A stretch of 64,000 bases of DNA. Source: Bryobacterales bacterium. Lineage in GTDB: Bacteria > Acidobacteriota > Terriglobia > Bryobacterales > Bryobacteraceae. The notes under the pieces are model-generated. The model was not told where the DNA came from, searched no databases, and saw only the letters and a program-made list of their open reading frames with translations. Both the position numbers and the translations under genes were made by a program. Location of the stretch: contig PMSX01000329.1 in assembly GCA_003167495.1 (NCBI GenBank), positions 20,430 to 84,429 of the forward strand. The letters run 5' to 3'. Each line of letters opens with the position of its first letter. Position 1 is the stretch's first letter. Shown here piece by piece: positions 63,046 to 64,000 of this stretch.

Positions 63046-64000
63046 ATGAGACGATACAAAGCACTCTGGTCAATGCTTTGCAGTTTTACGATGGTTATGG
63101 GCACGGTGAGTGCGCAAAATGCCGTCCGCGTCGAGCCCGCGAAACACATCTTCGGTTGGTACCGGCAACGAAGTGTTGCACCTATCAACCTCACCAACTC
63201 AACGCGGTTGCAATCGTTGATTCGCGGCGGCAACTTATATCTCTCCGCACAAGATGTTATCGCCCTTACGCTCGAAAACAATCTTGATATCGAAATTCAG
63301 CGCTACACTCCGATTCTCACCAAAGAAGTGACGCGCCGAACCCAGGGCGGCGGCGGCATTCGTAGCGTGGGCGTCGGGGTTGCTGCCGGACCCACCAGCG
63401 TGAGCTTGACCGGCGTTAGCGTCAATGCCAGTGGTGGGAGCGCGAGCACCGGCGGCGTGAGTTCCGGCGGTGGCATCGTTACGCAGTTAGGCCCCGTCAT
63501 TCCAAGCCTCGATCCGCAATTGTCGTTGGTCACGCAATTCGGCCACAGCACAACTCCGCAAAGCGACACGTTCGTTACTGGCACCACGTCCTTAATTACC
63601 GATTACCGCTTCTATCAGGGGCAATATTCTCAATACAACGACTTCGGAACCTATTTTCAGTTCACAATTACCGACTCGCATTATAAGTACAACAGCCCTT
63701 ACTTCGCCATCGATCCTTTCAGCCAGGGCGATGCCGATTTTCAGATCACACAAAACCTGTTAAACGGTTTTGGCAGGCCCGTCTTGGGCCGCAATATCCG
63801 GGTATCGAAGAACAACGAAAAAGTTTCCGACCTGCAATTCAAGCAGCAGGTGATTACTACCGTTTCGGCGGTGCTCAACCTGTATTGGGATCTGGTCAGC
63901 TTCAACGCCGATTTGAAAGCCCGCAACGACGAGCTCGCCACTGCAAAAGCTCTGTTTGAGGATAACCAAAAACAGGTGAAAATCGGTACTTTGGCTCCCA
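63046..64000 (+). CDS. TolC-family outer membrane protein, 5' part (runs off window)
   Basis: The frame is open from ATG 63046 to the last base, giving 318 residues. It starts with a signal (ALWSMLCSFTMVMGTVSAQ), then LSAQDVIALTLENNLDIEIQ, the OEP entry helix, and DFQITQNLLNGFGRPVLGRN, with a following helix VISAVLNLYWDLVSFNADLK-like. Between residues 100 and 150 is a Gly/Ser/Val-rich insertion (for example VGVGVAAGPTSVSLTG and SGGSASTGGVSSGGG) not found in common TolC proteins. It is divergent from pyrE with 192 bases between. The tail is outside the window. Confidence 0.88.
   Translation, partial: MRRYKALWSMLCSFTMVMGTVSAQNAVRVEPAKHIFGWYRQRSVAPINLTNSTRLQSLIRGGNLYLSAQDVIALTLENNLDIEIQRYTPILTKEVTRRTQGGGGIRSVGVGVAAGPTSVSLTGVSVNASGGSASTGGVSSGGGIVTQLGPVIPSLDPQLSLVTQFGHSTTPQSDTFVTGTTSLITDYRFYQGQYSQYNDFGTYFQFTITDSHYKYNSPYFAIDPFSQGDADFQITQNLLNGFGRPVLGRNIRVSKNNEKVSDLQFKQQVITTVSAVLNLYWDLVSFNADLKARNDELATAKALFEDNQKQVKIGTLAP

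Noticed and set aside
1-64000. CRISPR arrays, insertion sequences, tRNA and rRNA
   Set aside because: None with regular spaced repeats, transposase motifs or RNA signatures was recognised. The 36110/36184 repeat has only two copies and no spacer set.

Overview
The window looks like chromosomal DNA of an Acidobacteriota bacterium, most probably Bryobacterales/Solibacter-like. The grounds are three giant duplicated permeases of the acidobacterial ADOP type (two directly downstream of PadR regulators), many Tat- or Sec-exported sugar oxidoreductases, a secreted family typical of the phylum, moderately high GC and dense genes on both strands. This placement rests on family content, not on a marker-gene comparison. 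No rRNA, tRNA, CRISPR array, intact insertion sequence or prophage was seen.

Region 1-6.4 kb: end of a copper-monooxygenase-like protein, a small c-type cytochrome whose start lies in a 15-bp REP-like inverted repeat, a DUF4230 protein with a YVTN propeller, then an ADOP permease with its PadR regulator (probably a leaderless transcript). Region 6.6-13 kb: a tight efflux operon of three adaptors, a MacB-type permease split by a frameshift, and TolC, with no ATPase gene. Region 13-22.6 kb: M61 peptidase, DUF3291 protein, PrmA-like methyltransferase, a tail-anchored unknown, an MFS carrier with a MatB-like acyl-CoA ligase, and a membrane spermidine-synthase-like protein. Region 22.6-27.5 kb: sugar oxidation genes (mutarotase, GMC dehydrogenase with its small subunit) and a Baeyer-Villiger-type monooxygenase.

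Region 27.7-36.7 kb: a second PadR-ADOP pair with a clear palindromic operator, an ECF-like sigma factor, a glycosyltransferase, the divergent and overlapping queA/tsaD pair, a cysteine-free Mrp ATPase, and an 800-base spacer with nested inverted repeats that may be a structured RNA. Region 36.3-45.5 kb: RidA, PyrD, a PLP decarboxylase, a Tat-exported sugar isomerase facing a Gfo/Idh/MocA oxidoreductase, an MsbA-like exporter, an amidohydrolase, a small patch of decayed gene tails and a secreted unknown. Region 45.8-54 kb: a third ADOP permease, flavin reductase-like protein, methyltransferase, then a likely phosphate-acquisition set (phosphoesterase, PHS-like MFS carrier, PstS).

Region 54-64 kb: two small proteins, a ROK kinase whose start codon overlaps that of a half-size EamA pair, an orphan Hsp70, a STAS protein, a strong bidirectional terminator, a biotin-dependent carboxylase alpha chain split into two genes, a decayed Uma2 gene, truA, pyrE, and the first part of a second TolC-family gene running off the window.
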